Shown: positions 9,404 through 18,690, counted from the first letter of the stretch. The stretch is 64,000 nucleotides of DNA from Nostoc sp. NIES-4103 (GCF_002368335.1 NZ_AP018288.1:8000356-8064355), one strand, 5' to 3'. Notes: generated by a model not told the origin, from the letters alone. Translations and numbers: made by a program.

Positions 9404-9504
9404 GAGTTAGGAGTTATGAATTATGAGTTGAAGAAAAGTTCTAACTCTTAACTTCTAACTCTTAACTCCTAACTCTTAACTCCTAACTCTTAACTCCTAA
9501 CTTT
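9399..9504. repeat. Inverted heptamer repeat array between cobD-like and flavoprotein genes
   Basis: GTTAGGA units on the left face several TAACTCC/TAACTCT units on the right, so the transcript can fold into a long imperfect hairpin. It fills almost the whole gap between the two genes. Confidence 0.75.
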
Positions 9505-9512
9505 AAATTTAC

Positions 9513-10967
9513 GTGACTATTGACTACGATGTCGTAATTATTGGTGGCAGTCTTGCCGGACATTATGCTGCTTTGGCTGCAACTCAACTACACGCCAAGG
9601 TTGCTTTGGTTGAATCTCAACTAAACTATGGGTTTATTCATCACCAAGCTATGAGCGAAATCGCCAAACTCGCTCAAAATTTAGGTGATGCACCTAGTTT
9701 TGGTATTCATGCCACCCAATGCCATACTCCAGACAAATGCAGCATGTCTGTGGCATGGCAAGAGGCGATGCTCTATGCTGACGGTGTTGCCTCAAATATT
9801 CAAGAACAAAATTCTCCCGCCATCCTAGCCGCGCTAGGAGTCGATGTAATTCTTGGCAAGGGTCAATTTCAATCCTCACCTCATTTGGGCTTTGCTGTTA
9901 ATAAACGTCTGCTACGTGGACGCGGTTATTTGCTAGCTACTGGTTCCCGCCCTCTCATTCCAGAAATTGATGGTTTACAAACCACTGGTTATCTGACCCT
10001 ATCTAATATTTGGCAATCTCTCAAAGCATCGACACTACCGAAAAATTGGGTAATTATCGGGGGTGTTCCCCAAAGCATTGAAATAGCTCAAACTTTAGCA
10101 CGGTTGGGTTGCAGCGTGACACTGGTAGTTAGGTATGCCTCCATTTTGCCCTGCATTGACCTGGAGATAGCCCAACTACTTCAGGCGCAGTTAGAAGCAG
10201 ATGGTATACGCGTCCTCACCCAAACCCCAGTCACTCAGGTGATGCGTATTGAGGATAAAAAGTGGATTCAGGCAGCAGATAAGGCAATTGAAACTGATGA
10301 AATTTTAGTAGCCACAGGACAGCAGCCTAATGTTGAATCTCTGAATTTGGCAGCAGTAGGAGTGAAATGGCATCGGCGTAGCCTAGCCGTGAATCATAAA
10401 CTGCAAACTACTAACCACCGTATTTACGCTTGTGGTGATGTAATCGGTGGCTACGACTTTGCCAATGTTGCTAATTACGAAGCTGGAATAGCCCTGAAAA
10501 ATGCTCTGTTTTTCCCCAGGTTCCAAGTTAATTATCAGTACGTTCCTTGGGCAATATTTTCTCAGCCAATGTTGGCACAAGTAGGTTTAACAGAAGCACA
10601 AGCTAAACGCGAATTTAGTCAAGATGAAGTTTTAGTGTTACGGCAGTATTATAAATCAGCAACAGTAGCCCAAATACGTGGCGAAACTACAGGTATTTGT
10701 AAATTAATTGTATTAAGTAATGGAAAAATTTTAGGAGGCGCGGTGTTGGGGGCAGAAGCTAGAGAATTAATCAATCTTATTGCTGTTGCCATGTCGCAAA
10801 AAATTTCAGTCAAGCATTTAGCAAATTTATCTGCTGTATATCCTAGTTATTCAGAAATTATTGAACAAACAGCAAGAGAGTGGAATAAACAAAGATTAAA
10901 TAGCAACATTGCTTTGCAAGACTTTCTGGAAAGTTTCTTCCATTTTCGCCGCAATTGGAATTTGTGA
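9513..10967 (+). CDS. FAD/NAD-binding oxidoreductase of the disulfide-reductase fold, lacking redox cysteines
   Basis: This 484-residue flavoprotein starts at GTG 9513. It has the FAD site DYDVVIIGGSLAGHYAAL, a second nucleotide-binding site NWVIIGGVPQSIEIAQTLARLGCSVTLV, the ATG motif LVATGQQP, and the flavin-contacting YACGDVIGG. The C-terminal half matches the dimerisation domain of lipoamide dehydrogenase and mercuric reductase. The usual GGTCxxxGCxPSK disulfide is absent: that region reads LNYGFIHHQAMSEIAK. The C-terminal HPT-type catalytic His is replaced by VYPSYSEII. It is therefore not a classical disulfide reductase, and its substrate is unknown. Confidence 0.82.
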   Translation: MTIDYDVVIIGGSLAGHYAALAATQLHAKVALVESQLNYGFIHHQAMSEIAKLAQNLGDAPSFGIHATQCHTPDKCSMSVAWQEAMLYADGVASNIQEQNSPAILAALGVDVILGKGQFQSSPHLGFAVNKRLLRGRGYLLATGSRPLIPEIDGLQTTGYLTLSNIWQSLKASTLPKNWVIIGGVPQSIEIAQTLARLGCSVTLVVRYASILPCIDLEIAQLLQAQLEADGIRVLTQTPVTQVMRIEDKKWIQAADKAIETDEILVATGQQPNVESLNLAAVGVKWHRRSLAVNHKLQTTNHRIYACGDVIGGYDFANVANYEAGIALKNALFFPRFQVNYQYVPWAIFSQPMLAQVGLTEAQAKREFSQDEVLVLRQYYKSATVAQIRGETTGICKLIVLSNGKILGGAVLGAEARELINLIAVAMSQKISVKHLANLSAVYPSYSEIIEQTAREWNKQRLNSNIALQDFLESFFHFRRNWNL

Positions 10968-11305
10968 GTAGGATAGCTGTTTAGTCATTAGTCATTAGTA
11001 TTTAACCTCAGTTCGGGTTAAGAAGATTTTATCGAACCACCCTCCGGGTGACGCTCGCAAGCTCGCTAACGCTACGCTAACGCCAGTTCCCCATCTCGGC
11101 AGAAGCCAAGACGGGGACTGGACTCACAGAGGCACAGAGATCACAGAGTTATGAGAGTTTGAGAGATATTTTGCGTCAGTTTTAGGAGTTTCAGCCAACG
11201 ATAGAATCATGGTTTGGGCTTATCCCGAACTCACGTTATTTACAAAGGACAAAGGACTAATGACAAAGAACGACTATATGAAGTGATTGTGCAAATTAAA
11301 GCAAA
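10968..11305. other. 338-bp intergenic region between convergent genes
   Basis: The sequence is mostly dispersed-repeat debris: TTAGTCATTAGTATT, a CGCTAACGCTACGCTAACG tract near 11065-11090, and GACAAAGGACTAATGAC near 11250. No gene or clear terminator was seen. Confidence 0.5.
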
Positions 11306-12013
11306 TTAAATGTGTTTTATTATCCATGCTACCCCTGCGGCTACCAGGGGGACGCTTAGGTTATCTGTACCGTGAGGCGAGACAGCCTCAGCTAGGGTGG
11401 CAAAAGTGGCACTGACTATGGCTGCTAAACAGACCCTTCCTACAGTAATAGGCTGTGCTAGAGGGCTGAGTGATGAACCAGGCAATAACAGCAGCACTAA
11501 GAATATCACTGCTGTACTTACCAGTAACATCGCTGCTGAACCTTCCCAGGAACGTACAGAATTTCCTACTTGGTATTTATGCTGGCCAAAACGTCTGCCA
11601 ATTAACGCCGCTAGTGCGTCCCCCCAAGTCATGGTCATGACTCCAGCTACAGCAATAGGGGCGTTATCTACTGGGCCGTCTGGTCGCCAGAATAACCCAA
11701 ATAGCAGTGTCACCGAAATAGCAAAATAGACTGTACCTGGTGAACTGTCCTCAGTGTCCATTGCGCCTATAAACCGATAGCGGTAGAACAGGTAGTTGAG
11801 TCCGATAAATGTGGCAAAGGGTAGAATCCCAATTTGCCAATGTTTAAACAGCAGCAGTACACCGAAAACCCACATTCCTGCACCGATATGAATAACTTTG
11901 CGCGTTAGTTCTGGTTTAACACCAAACAGCCTACGTAGTCCCTCACCGAGGATTAGTAGAGCGATCGCATAACCATAAGAAGCAGCAAGTCCGATAAAAT
12001 CGTTATTAGTCAT
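11306..12013 (-). CDS. Phytol/polyprenol kinase family membrane protein (VTE5-like)
   Basis: This 235-residue multi-pass protein belongs to the phosphatidate cytidylyltransferase / dolichol kinase superfamily. Key motifs are LTRKVIHIGAGMW, DTEDSSPGTVYFAISV, MTWGDALAALIGRRFGQHKY, SWEGSAAML and EAVSPHGTDNLSVPL. About six or seven hydrophobic helices are visible. Cyanobacterial members phosphorylate phytol released from chlorophyll, using CTP, for tocopherol and phytol salvage. The family call is firm; the substrate is inferred. The ATG at 12013 is preceded by repeat-rich sequence. Confidence 0.85.
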   Translation of the reverse strand: MTNNDFIGLAASYGYAIALLILGEGLRRLFGVKPELTRKVIHIGAGMWVFGVLLLFKHWQIGILPFATFIGLNYLFYRYRFIGAMDTEDSSPGTVYFAISVTLLFGLFWRPDGPVDNAPIAVAGVMTMTWGDALAALIGRRFGQHKYQVGNSVRSWEGSAAMLLVSTAVIFLVLLLLPGSSLSPLAQPITVGRVCLAAIVSATFATLAEAVSPHGTDNLSVPLVAAGVAWIIKHI

Positions 12014-12085
12014 TTGTTAGTGGTCAGTTGTCAAAAGTTAATTATTTCTTCCCCTTCCCTTTCCATTCACCCTTCCCCTTCCCCT

Positions 12086-13870
12086 TCATTTTGTTCGCTC
12101 ATCGTTTCTTTTGAAGTTTTTTTCTTGTAACGATACACTGCCAAGACCTTGCAGAATACCACGTCCAATTAAACCCAAACCCCTACCGATTATTTGGGTG
12201 AGAACAAAGACAATACCACTTCCTACAAAAGATAATAGCGATCGCAACCGTGGGGCGATCGCATCTCGAAATTCTAAAATCAGTGTCACTCCTAAAGGTA
12301 TTCCAGAAAGCTGTGCTAATTCCTGACCACGAGGAGCATAAATTGAAGTTTTAGCAATTCCGCGAGGCGTTAATACAAATAATTCATAGCGGCTTTCAAA
12401 AATTCTTTGAGCTTCATTGATATAATTATCCCAACGATATTTCCATGATAAATTGTTTCTAAAACGTTCCATTTCTCGTGTAGAAATCCATTTTCTATCA
12501 TAAAAATTTTGTTTGATTGCTTCTACATCTGCTAGATAATTCAGCAACGGTTGCATTACACTATTTGCAATCTGTATTAACAAATTTTCTAGGATATTTT
12601 CAGCTTGTAATTTAGCTTCATTGCTAGCAGCAGGATAATAATTATTATCAATATACAAATCTGTTTGAAACAGGAGATAAGAAAATAATTCAACAACTAG
12701 AGGTATTTTGTCAAAGATCTCTGTCTCTACAACTTGAGGATTTTGCAGCAAAATATTGACAATTTCTATATTTTGCTTACCTAATCTGACTCGTGAAAAT
12801 TTACCGAAAAAATCAGTAATTGTTGCCTGCCATAAATCTAGTAATATAGTCAATTTCAAATCTTCTAATTGATTACTTATGATTTGAGCATTACGCAGTT
12901 CATCTAACTGTTGAGCTAATTTTTGGAGAATCAAGTAAAGTAATTCTCGTTCTTTACCTTCACGAAGAATATCAATTTCTAAAGTAACATCTGTCAAATT
13001 GTGTAAGGGAAATTGCAATTTGCTTACACAAGATGAAAACAAAGCAGCTTGCAAGGCTCTGGGGCTAAATACAGGTAGTGCAGTTTCCTGGTCAATAGTA
13101 CTACTCAATGAGGAAATTGCAGACGATTGCTGATTAGAATAGATAAATTCTCGCTGTTGTTTTTGTTGTCTTTCCTGTGGTGAAACCAACAATCGATTCA
13201 GCAGCCAACGAGCCGCTAGCAGTTCTCGTCGTTGTCCAGCCAGAACTGCTCTATCTAGTAGTGGTAATCCAGGGGTTTGTAACTGTGCGGTAACTTCTCT
13301 TAAAGTGGCATTAATGTAGTCTATTCCTGACAAACGCCAATTTTGCCGCAACCTACGGAAGGGGGGTGGGGAGTTAGGAGTTAGGAGTTGTTTCCCTGCT
13401 TTCCATCCCCCTATCTCCCCACCGCCCCATCTCCCTTGCTCTTCGTCCAGCCAATGAGAACCGCCAGCTGCTACTTCTTCCATAGCAGTAACTAGTTCTG
13501 AAACAGGAGTGCCTTTAGGACAGTATCCTTCTACACCAATAGCTTTAGCTGCTAAAAGCAGTTGTGGTTCAGTGACAGAACTGAGTAGCAAAATTGGCAA
13601 CTTGGGGTACAGGGCCTTCAGTTGGCGAGAGAGTTCTAAACCTTGCGGCTGACTGTAACTAAAGCGACTATTCCCTAATTCCAAAACCACCAAATTTACT
13701 TGGTTAGGCTCTTGTGTGGCGAGTTCTGCCAGTATCTGCAAGGCAGCAGTATCAGTTTGTACTGCCGACACCACTTGCAAATGAGGAATTTCTGACAAAG
13801 TGACCCGTAGTCCTAGCTGGAAAATGGGGTCTTGGTCGATTAATAATAATTTTAAAGGGCGATCGCTCAT
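12086..13870 (-). CDS. Response regulator receiver fused to DUF3685 (Ycf55-like)
   Basis: This protein has 594 residues. Residues about 6-130 are a CheY-like receiver (KLLLIDQDPIFQ, VVLELGNSRF at the phospho-acceptor region, LLLSSV, GYCPKGTP). The phospho-acceptor Asp appears replaced (LELGN), so phosphorylation is doubtful. Residues about 250-590 are the DUF3685/Ycf55 domain, ending with FESRYELFVLTPRGI, LEFRDAIAPRLRSLLSFVGSG and IIGRGLGLIGRGILQGLG. Ycf55 is also encoded in red algal plastids; its function is unknown. The linker (about 147-172) is encoded by tandem repeat sequence. The ATG overlaps a HIP1 site. Confidence 0.82.
   Translation of the reverse strand: MSDRPLKLLLIDQDPIFQLGLRVTLSEIPHLQVVSAVQTDTAALQILAELATQEPNQVNLVVLELGNSRFSYSQPQGLELSRQLKALYPKLPILLLSSVTEPQLLLAAKAIGVEGYCPKGTPVSELVTAMEEVAAGGSHWLDEEQGRWGGGEIGGWKAGKQLLTPNSPPPFRRLRQNWRLSGIDYINATLREVTAQLQTPGLPLLDRAVLAGQRRELLAARWLLNRLLVSPQERQQKQQREFIYSNQQSSAISSLSSTIDQETALPVFSPRALQAALFSSCVSKLQFPLHNLTDVTLEIDILREGKERELLYLILQKLAQQLDELRNAQIISNQLEDLKLTILLDLWQATITDFFGKFSRVRLGKQNIEIVNILLQNPQVVETEIFDKIPLVVELFSYLLFQTDLYIDNNYYPAASNEAKLQAENILENLLIQIANSVMQPLLNYLADVEAIKQNFYDRKWISTREMERFRNNLSWKYRWDNYINEAQRIFESRYELFVLTPRGIAKTSIYAPRGQELAQLSGIPLGVTLILEFRDAIAPRLRSLLSFVGSGIVFVLTQIIGRGLGLIGRGILQGLGSVSLQEKNFKRNDERTK
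13365..13435. repeat. Repeat sequence in frame in the REC-DUF3685 linker
   Basis: GGAGTTAGGAGTTAGGAGTT (13370-13390) and a C-rich CCCCCTATCTCCCCACCGCC run are typical intergenic repeats of this genome. Here they encode a Gly/Trp/Pro-rich linker that contains LLTPNSPPP. Confidence 0.75.
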
Positions 13871-13985
13871 AGTCCACTCAAAAACCAGCTTTGATACTTA
13901 GCTGAGTTCTTCCCATTGTCGCCCGTTTTCGCCAAGTAATAAATGGATGATAATTGCCATAGGCAGCTATTAAGTATGTAATTAA

Positions 13986-16900
13986 ATGAACTTGAACATA
14001 CGGCATTGGTTGGCAGAACGCCATATCCAAATCAAAGAAATTAGAGGGTTTTCATCTGGTCAATTGGCAGGTATTGCCTACCGCATTGTTCAGGATATGG
14101 AAGTCAAAAGCCTCATGCCGTTTGACATCTGTACTCTTGCAGAGGTCTTGGAACTGCCTTTAGGGGTCGTTTGGCAAGAAATTACTGTAATTGCTCTGTT
14201 GAGTGAACATTTGTTACGTAGTCTGAGCCAAAAAAAAGCTTTAAAACGCAACGAAGGCACATGGCTGGCGTTTCAAATTGCCTATCTGCAAGCTCTACAA
14301 CAAGTTTTAGACCAAGAAACAAATCTACAAAAACCTTGGGTCAATCGGGCGATGATACCCGCACAACCACAAATCGTCAAAGAAGGAGTCAACAAACTTA
14401 TTCTCCAGGATGCGAAACTACAAGGCTTACTGAAAACTCTCAGCCCTGGTAAATTGTCTGACACTCAAGCCGAACAAGCACTTTCTTTGATGGCAGACTC
14501 ATTACTTGTGCAACAGATGAACAATGCCAGTGTAGCTTGGTTTGTCGCCAACGGTGCAGAAGAACTAGAAGCTAAACTGTTAACTCAGCGCTTGTCACAC
14601 GCCCTTGGTGGACACCTTCTAACAGTTATTGCCCAGAATGCCCCACCTTTAGCCCAACTACAAAAATTTGTCCGCTTAGGGGGCGCTAGCCATATGCAAA
14701 ATTTAGTTTCTGGGGTGTTAGCAACATCCTCCAGTGGTTTGGAAAATGACAAAATTGATTTGCACCGAGAAAATTACCGAGCAAGTCTGGTGCAAATACT
14801 TAGTTCACCCTTGCTGATGGAATCCTTTGCTTTGAAGGATATCTATGTAACCCCCAGAGGTTTGCCTGTAGAGGAAACTACCTCAAAGCCAGACAATAAG
14901 ACAGCTTCAGCCATTAATTTAACAGCATGGGCGCAGGAACAATTAGCTGATTTAGAAACTATTGCCGTTATTGAATCGAAATCTGGCTATGGTAAAACCA
15001 GTTTCTGCCAAATTTGGGCAGCACAAGTGGCACAGGAACTTTATCCAAGCTGGATGCCCATAATAATTAGACTGCGTGATGTCAAGTATGGCAATTCTTT
15101 AGCAGAAACTCTCAATTCTGGTTTTCTGGCTAATTCTCATACTAACCTTAGCAGTTGGCTAGAACAAGATCATCCCCGCTGTTTGTTACTGCTTGATGGT
15201 TTAGATGAATTACCTGCTTCTCGACAGGGTAAAAGGGCAAGAGTAATTTTTATTCAGCAGTTATTGAAATTTCAATCTCAGAGACGACATAAAATTATCT
15301 TGACAAGTCGAACAGCGACTTTGCCAGAAATCGCCCCAGATATGCTGCTGCAATTCAGACGAGTTTCTATCCAGCCATTGGATGTGGAAGAACTGAAACA
15401 ATGGTTTCAACAATGGGCAAAAGTGCAATCTTTACCTGTTGCTCAAAACTATTTTACCTTCTTAAAGCAGACAGGGTTATTTGCTAGCAAATCCCAGTTT
15501 CCAGAACTTTCTGCCCTTGTCCATCAACCCTTGATGCTGTATTTGTTAGGCGTTTTGCACCGTGATGGACTCATCGATGATTTGGTTTTGCAATTAGCCA
15601 CTGACAGTCCCAAAAATACTAGCGCTGCCTTATTGTGGGAAATTAACCACCGCTTAAGCCGATGGTTATTGGGCTATCCGCTAACTGGGGAAATCACAAC
15701 AATGCTATTGCGGTCAGGATCAGCTCATATCCACCGTACACCAGAAGCGATCGCTAATCTACTTGATGGTCGCCATCCCCAAGATGTACTTGATGTGATG
15801 CAACAAATCGCCCTGAAAATTTTGCACAGCGATCGCCATCAAGTTATCCTACCTGAAGAATTTAATACAAATACCCTACCAGCTTTTTATTTCTGCTCTT
15901 TTGTCAATGGTCAGTCGTCAGTAGTGAATCTTCATAAGCATCGAACGACAAACGATGGACAACTGACAACCAAAACAGAATTTTCTCATCCCAAATTTGG
16001 AGAATACTTGTGTGCGGAAGCTATTGCTACTCAACTGCAAAGTCTGACTCACTCCAAAGAGGATGCTTATGGAACACTCAATTTTATCCTTGACTCTCCT
16101 GCTAGCGTTGCCCAGCATCTTTACAATTTACTCGGTTATGGTATTCTCACTCCAGAAATTGAAGAATTGGCTATTGAAACTTTACGGCATCAGCAGAAAA
16201 GCAATTTTTCTTTTGAAGTTTTATTGCAACGTCTTGAGTCTTTCTGGCGTGCTTACTGTCAAGGTCGTTGGTTGGATGAAGGCATAGCACACAAAGCCTT
16301 AACTTATTTTCAAACATTGCACAACCCGGTGAATGTAGAGCAAATCAACGCCAATGTGGGAGTGAATACGTTTTTATTACTGAGTGCTTGTCACCGAGAA
16401 ACAAAAGTCACCTTTTGCCCTTGCGGAAATCCAGCCAGTATGACAGAGTTTGATTCACAAGCACTGCTGGTACTACTTAGTAAAGCAGCAGTTTTGTCTC
16501 ATGACAGTTTCATCCAGCGAATATGCAGCCAATCCCTAGCTGGGATTAATCTCTCAGGAGCATACTTATCACAAGTAATGTTAGCTGGGGCAAATCTTGA
16601 ACAAACCAATTTATCAGATGCTGTGTTGACTGGGGCGAATTTAGCAGGCGCTAAACTCACTGGTGCTAACCTCATCGGTGCTAACCTCGCTGGCGCTAAC
16701 CTTACCAAAGTGAATCTTCAAACCGTTAATCTGACCAATGCCTGCTTAGTTGATGCTATTCTCTCTGACGCTAATAGAGAAACTGCTGCACTCAATGGTG
16801 CTTTGTTCTCCCTAGAACAGTTTCAAACCTTGAAAAGCTTGATTTCACAGCAATCTATTCTCAACGTCAATAATGCTACGGCCAATACAGATATTTGGTT

Positions 16901-17033
16901 TAACAATACTTCCAAGATGCAGCTCATTGAAAGCTTAGAAGGGGAACCAATTTCGCCAATAGATTTATACGATGATGCATCTGAGGATGAGACAGTTTTT
17001 GGTGTTAATCCTGGTGATTATCATCGTGAGTAG
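13986..17033 (+). CDS. NACHT-domain STAND NTPase with C-terminal pentapeptide repeats
   Basis: This protein has 1015 residues. Residues 1-300 are a helical N-terminal region with no recognised effector. The NTPase starts at about 325: VIESKSGYGKTSF is the P-loop (about 329-340), RCLLLLDGLDELP is the NACHT-type Walker B (about 398-410), and KIILTSRTATLPEI is the sensor. FSHPKFGEYLCAEAIA (about 670) is the winged-helix region typical of NACHT proteins. Pentapeptide repeats (about 848-930, A/TxLxG type such as LTGANLIGANLAGANL) form the C-terminal sensor-like part. Residues about 638-663 derive from a repeat. STAND proteins act in signalling, including phage defence; the role here is unknown. 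Confidence 0.85.
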   Translation: MNLNIRHWLAERHIQIKEIRGFSSGQLAGIAYRIVQDMEVKSLMPFDICTLAEVLELPLGVVWQEITVIALLSEHLLRSLSQKKALKRNEGTWLAFQIAYLQALQQVLDQETNLQKPWVNRAMIPAQPQIVKEGVNKLILQDAKLQGLLKTLSPGKLSDTQAEQALSLMADSLLVQQMNNASVAWFVANGAEELEAKLLTQRLSHALGGHLLTVIAQNAPPLAQLQKFVRLGGASHMQNLVSGVLATSSSGLENDKIDLHRENYRASLVQILSSPLLMESFALKDIYVTPRGLPVEETTSKPDNKTASAINLTAWAQEQLADLETIAVIESKSGYGKTSFCQIWAAQVAQELYPSWMPIIIRLRDVKYGNSLAETLNSGFLANSHTNLSSWLEQDHPRCLLLLDGLDELPASRQGKRARVIFIQQLLKFQSQRRHKIILTSRTATLPEIAPDMLLQFRRVSIQPLDVEELKQWFQQWAKVQSLPVAQNYFTFLKQTGLFASKSQFPELSALVHQPLMLYLLGVLHRDGLIDDLVLQLATDSPKNTSAALLWEINHRLSRWLLGYPLTGEITTMLLRSGSAHIHRTPEAIANLLDGRHPQDVLDVMQQIALKILHSDRHQVILPEEFNTNTLPAFYFCSFVNGQSSVVNLHKHRTTNDGQLTTKTEFSHPKFGEYLCAEAIATQLQSLTHSKEDAYGTLNFILDSPASVAQHLYNLLGYGILTPEIEELAIETLRHQQKSNFSFEVLLQRLESFWRAYCQGRWLDEGIAHKALTYFQTLHNPVNVEQINANVGVNTFLLLSACHRETKVTFCPCGNPASMTEFDSQALLVLLSKAAVLSHDSFIQRICSQSLAGINLSGAYLSQVMLAGANLEQTNLSDAVLTGANLAGAKLTGANLIGANLAGANLTKVNLQTVNLTNACLVDAILSDANRETAALNGALFSLEQFQTLKSLISQQSILNVNNATANTDIWFNNTSKMQLIESLEGEPISPIDLYDDASEDETVFGVNPGDYHRE
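15903..15975. repeat. GTCAGT-type repeat in frame in the NACHT gene
   Basis: GGTCAGTCGTCAGTAGTGAA and, inverted, GGACAACTGACAACC match intergenic repeats such as those at 17034-17218. They add about 25 residues (VNGQSSVVN ... NDGQLTTKT) just before the conserved FSHPKFGEY motif. Confidence 0.7.
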
Positions 17034-17218
17034 TTGTCAGTAGTCAGTGTTCAGTTGTTAGTTGTTAGTTGTCAGTTGTTATAGCAATTTGAATAATGAT
17101 TGCAAAAGATAGAGCGCTCAAAACGATTACTAATAACTCTTTCACAATCCCAAATCTAAAATCTCAAACGGTGTTAATTGTGATTCGCCACTGACCACTG
17201 ACTACTGACTACTGACCA
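17034..17218. repeat. Inverted GTCAGTT/CTGACTA repeat region between convergent genes
   Basis: GTTGTCAGTAGTCAGTGTTC and further units after the NACHT gene face CCACTGACTACTGACTACTG before the fur stop codon. The gap can therefore fold into an imperfect hairpin and may act as a two-way terminator. Confidence 0.6.
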
Positions 17219-17680
17219 TTAAATGTCTTGTAATGACTGTTCTTGTGAATTGCGATAGCCATAAAAGTTAATGGTATATTCGGTAATCCGTACTCCTGTT
17301 TGTTGTTCCACTTGACGGATAAATTCTTCTGGCAATTCTATATGCACATCCAAAATCTGATTGGTATCAATACAGTTGACATGACTGTGGGAATCACTGA
17401 TATTGCCGTATAAACGCCCGTCGCAGTGTTCAATACACTCGATTATGCCTTGACTTGATAAGGCTTCTAAGTTTTGATAAACAGAAGTATGACCAATGTC
17501 TTTACCTTGATGGTTGAGGCGATCGTAAATCTCTCTAGCAGAAAGATGTTCATTTGCTTGCCACAGCAGTTCTAAAATAAATCGACGTTGGCGACTGACA
17601 CGCATACCCAGTATCTGACACCGCTCAAGCGCATCTTCTAAGGAACGAATTGGTTTTGTAGATATTGCTTGCTTTTGCAT
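17219..17680 (-). CDS. Fur-family transcriptional regulator, FurC/PerR-like
   Basis: This 153-residue protein has the Fur fold: an N-terminal winged helix (RVSRQRRFILELLWQANEHLSAREIYDRL, HTSVYQNLEALSSQGIIE) and the metal-binding half DSHSHVNCIDTNQILDVHIELPEEF. The structural CxxC zinc pairs of Fur and Zur are missing (one Cys, CIDTNQ). This pattern agrees with what I recall of Anabaena FurC, described as PerR, a peroxide-responsive regulator. That subfamily assignment is from memory of the sequence and was not checked. Confidence 0.75.
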   Translation of the reverse strand: MQKQAISTKPIRSLEDALERCQILGMRVSRQRRFILELLWQANEHLSAREIYDRLNHQGKDIGHTSVYQNLEALSSQGIIECIEHCDGRLYGNISDSHSHVNCIDTNQILDVHIELPEEFIRQVEQQTGVRITEYTINFYGYRNSQEQSLQDI

Positions 17681-18169
17681 AGTTAATTCTGTTAACTACT
17701 GGGGGAATTTTCCCATTTCAATGTTTATTAGTTTTTTTATATACGAGGATATTACGCACCACATTTTCGCTTCTAGCTGTGTTGTTGCTTCTGCTTGCTG
17801 CGAAATTCACACTTTGAGGTGATGATTGTAGTTGCTTGCTGACGGTTACTTCGCCACACCCTAATCTAAAACAAACTCATTACAACTTTAACTTAAAATT
17901 GTTAAAAATGTCCACCACATGGCAGGTGTTGATGCTGCCAAAGGAAGGTGACGAAAATTGAGTGTTAAGTTAGCAGGTGATAATCGTACGTTTCGTGCTT
18001 GTTGGCAATCATGCTTGAGGATGCTTAGACAGAAGATTTTTCTGCAAATGTTGACAAATCGTGTTTTGATTTTGCTATGCAGCAAATGTAGGTAGCGTGA
18101 ATCCCTGAAAGCTGGTACTGTGGATTCTCGATCCTACTGTTGAGCATATAAAAAGTGGCTGGTGAGTCA
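17681..18169. other. Intergenic region between divergent fur-like and crr6 genes
   Basis: This 489-bp divergent region should hold both promoters. Several 60-codon frames on the minus strand overlap each other and show no family features. No repeats of families A-G were seen. Confidence 0.5.
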
Positions 18170-18640
18170 ATGACAATCACGATCGCAATCAATACTGACT
18201 CCATTAACAATCTGGATCTGTCGCCTGCATTAACGGTAATTGAGCAACTGCTGCAAGAGGGAGTCGCTTCTCATGAACAGCAGCTACGCTTTGATATTGA
18301 CTTTCCACTAGAACCTGGCGATCCGCGAGAACTTTCAGAAATTCCAGAGTTAAGGCTGTGGTTCGTCCGTCTGGATGCCAAATATCCTTGGTTACCATTT
18401 TTACTAGATTGGAAAGCCGGGGAATTAGCCCGCTACACTGCCATGCTTGTACCACACCAATTCAGTTCTAAAGAAGGTATTCAGTACAATCCTGAAGCTT
18501 TAGAAATCTTTTTAATGCACAAAATTTTTGTTTTGAGTGATTGGTTAAAACAGCAAAATATCCCGTGGCAGTCGCGGCTCAAGTCTATGGCACAAATGCT
18601 GGGATATGAATTAGATGATGCCTTGTTTGAGATATTTTGA
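18170..18640 (+). CDS. CRR6-family NdhI maturation factor (DUF1817)
   Basis: This protein has about 156 residues. It is recognised by PLEPGDPRELSEIPELRLWFVRLDAKYPWLPFLLDWKAGELARYTAMLVPHQF and by the C-terminal LMHKIFVLSDWLKQQNI. CRR6 is conserved in cyanobacteria and chloroplasts and is needed to assemble the NdhI subunit of the photosynthetic NDH-1 complex. The ATG at 18170 is preferred over an in-frame GTG at 18155 because GGTGAG lies just upstream of the ATG. A ggggatt tandem repeat follows the stop. Confidence 0.85.
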   Translation: MTITIAINTDSINNLDLSPALTVIEQLLQEGVASHEQQLRFDIDFPLEPGDPRELSEIPELRLWFVRLDAKYPWLPFLLDWKAGELARYTAMLVPHQFSSKEGIQYNPEALEIFLMHKIFVLSDWLKQQNIPWQSRLKSMAQMLGYELDDALFEIF

Positions 18641-18643
18641 ACA

Positions 18644-18690
18644 GGGGATTGGGGATTGGGGATTGGGGATTGGGGATTGGGGATTGGGAA
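18644..18690. repeat. (GGGGATT)n tandem repeat
   Basis: About six units of the heptamer GGGGATT lie between the convergent crr6 and hybrid kinase genes. The same type of unit occurs at 63310-63420. Confidence 0.85.

Noticed and set aside
18025..18210. Overlapping minus-strand frames upstream of crr6
   Set aside because: They overlap each other and the crr6 start, with no family features.
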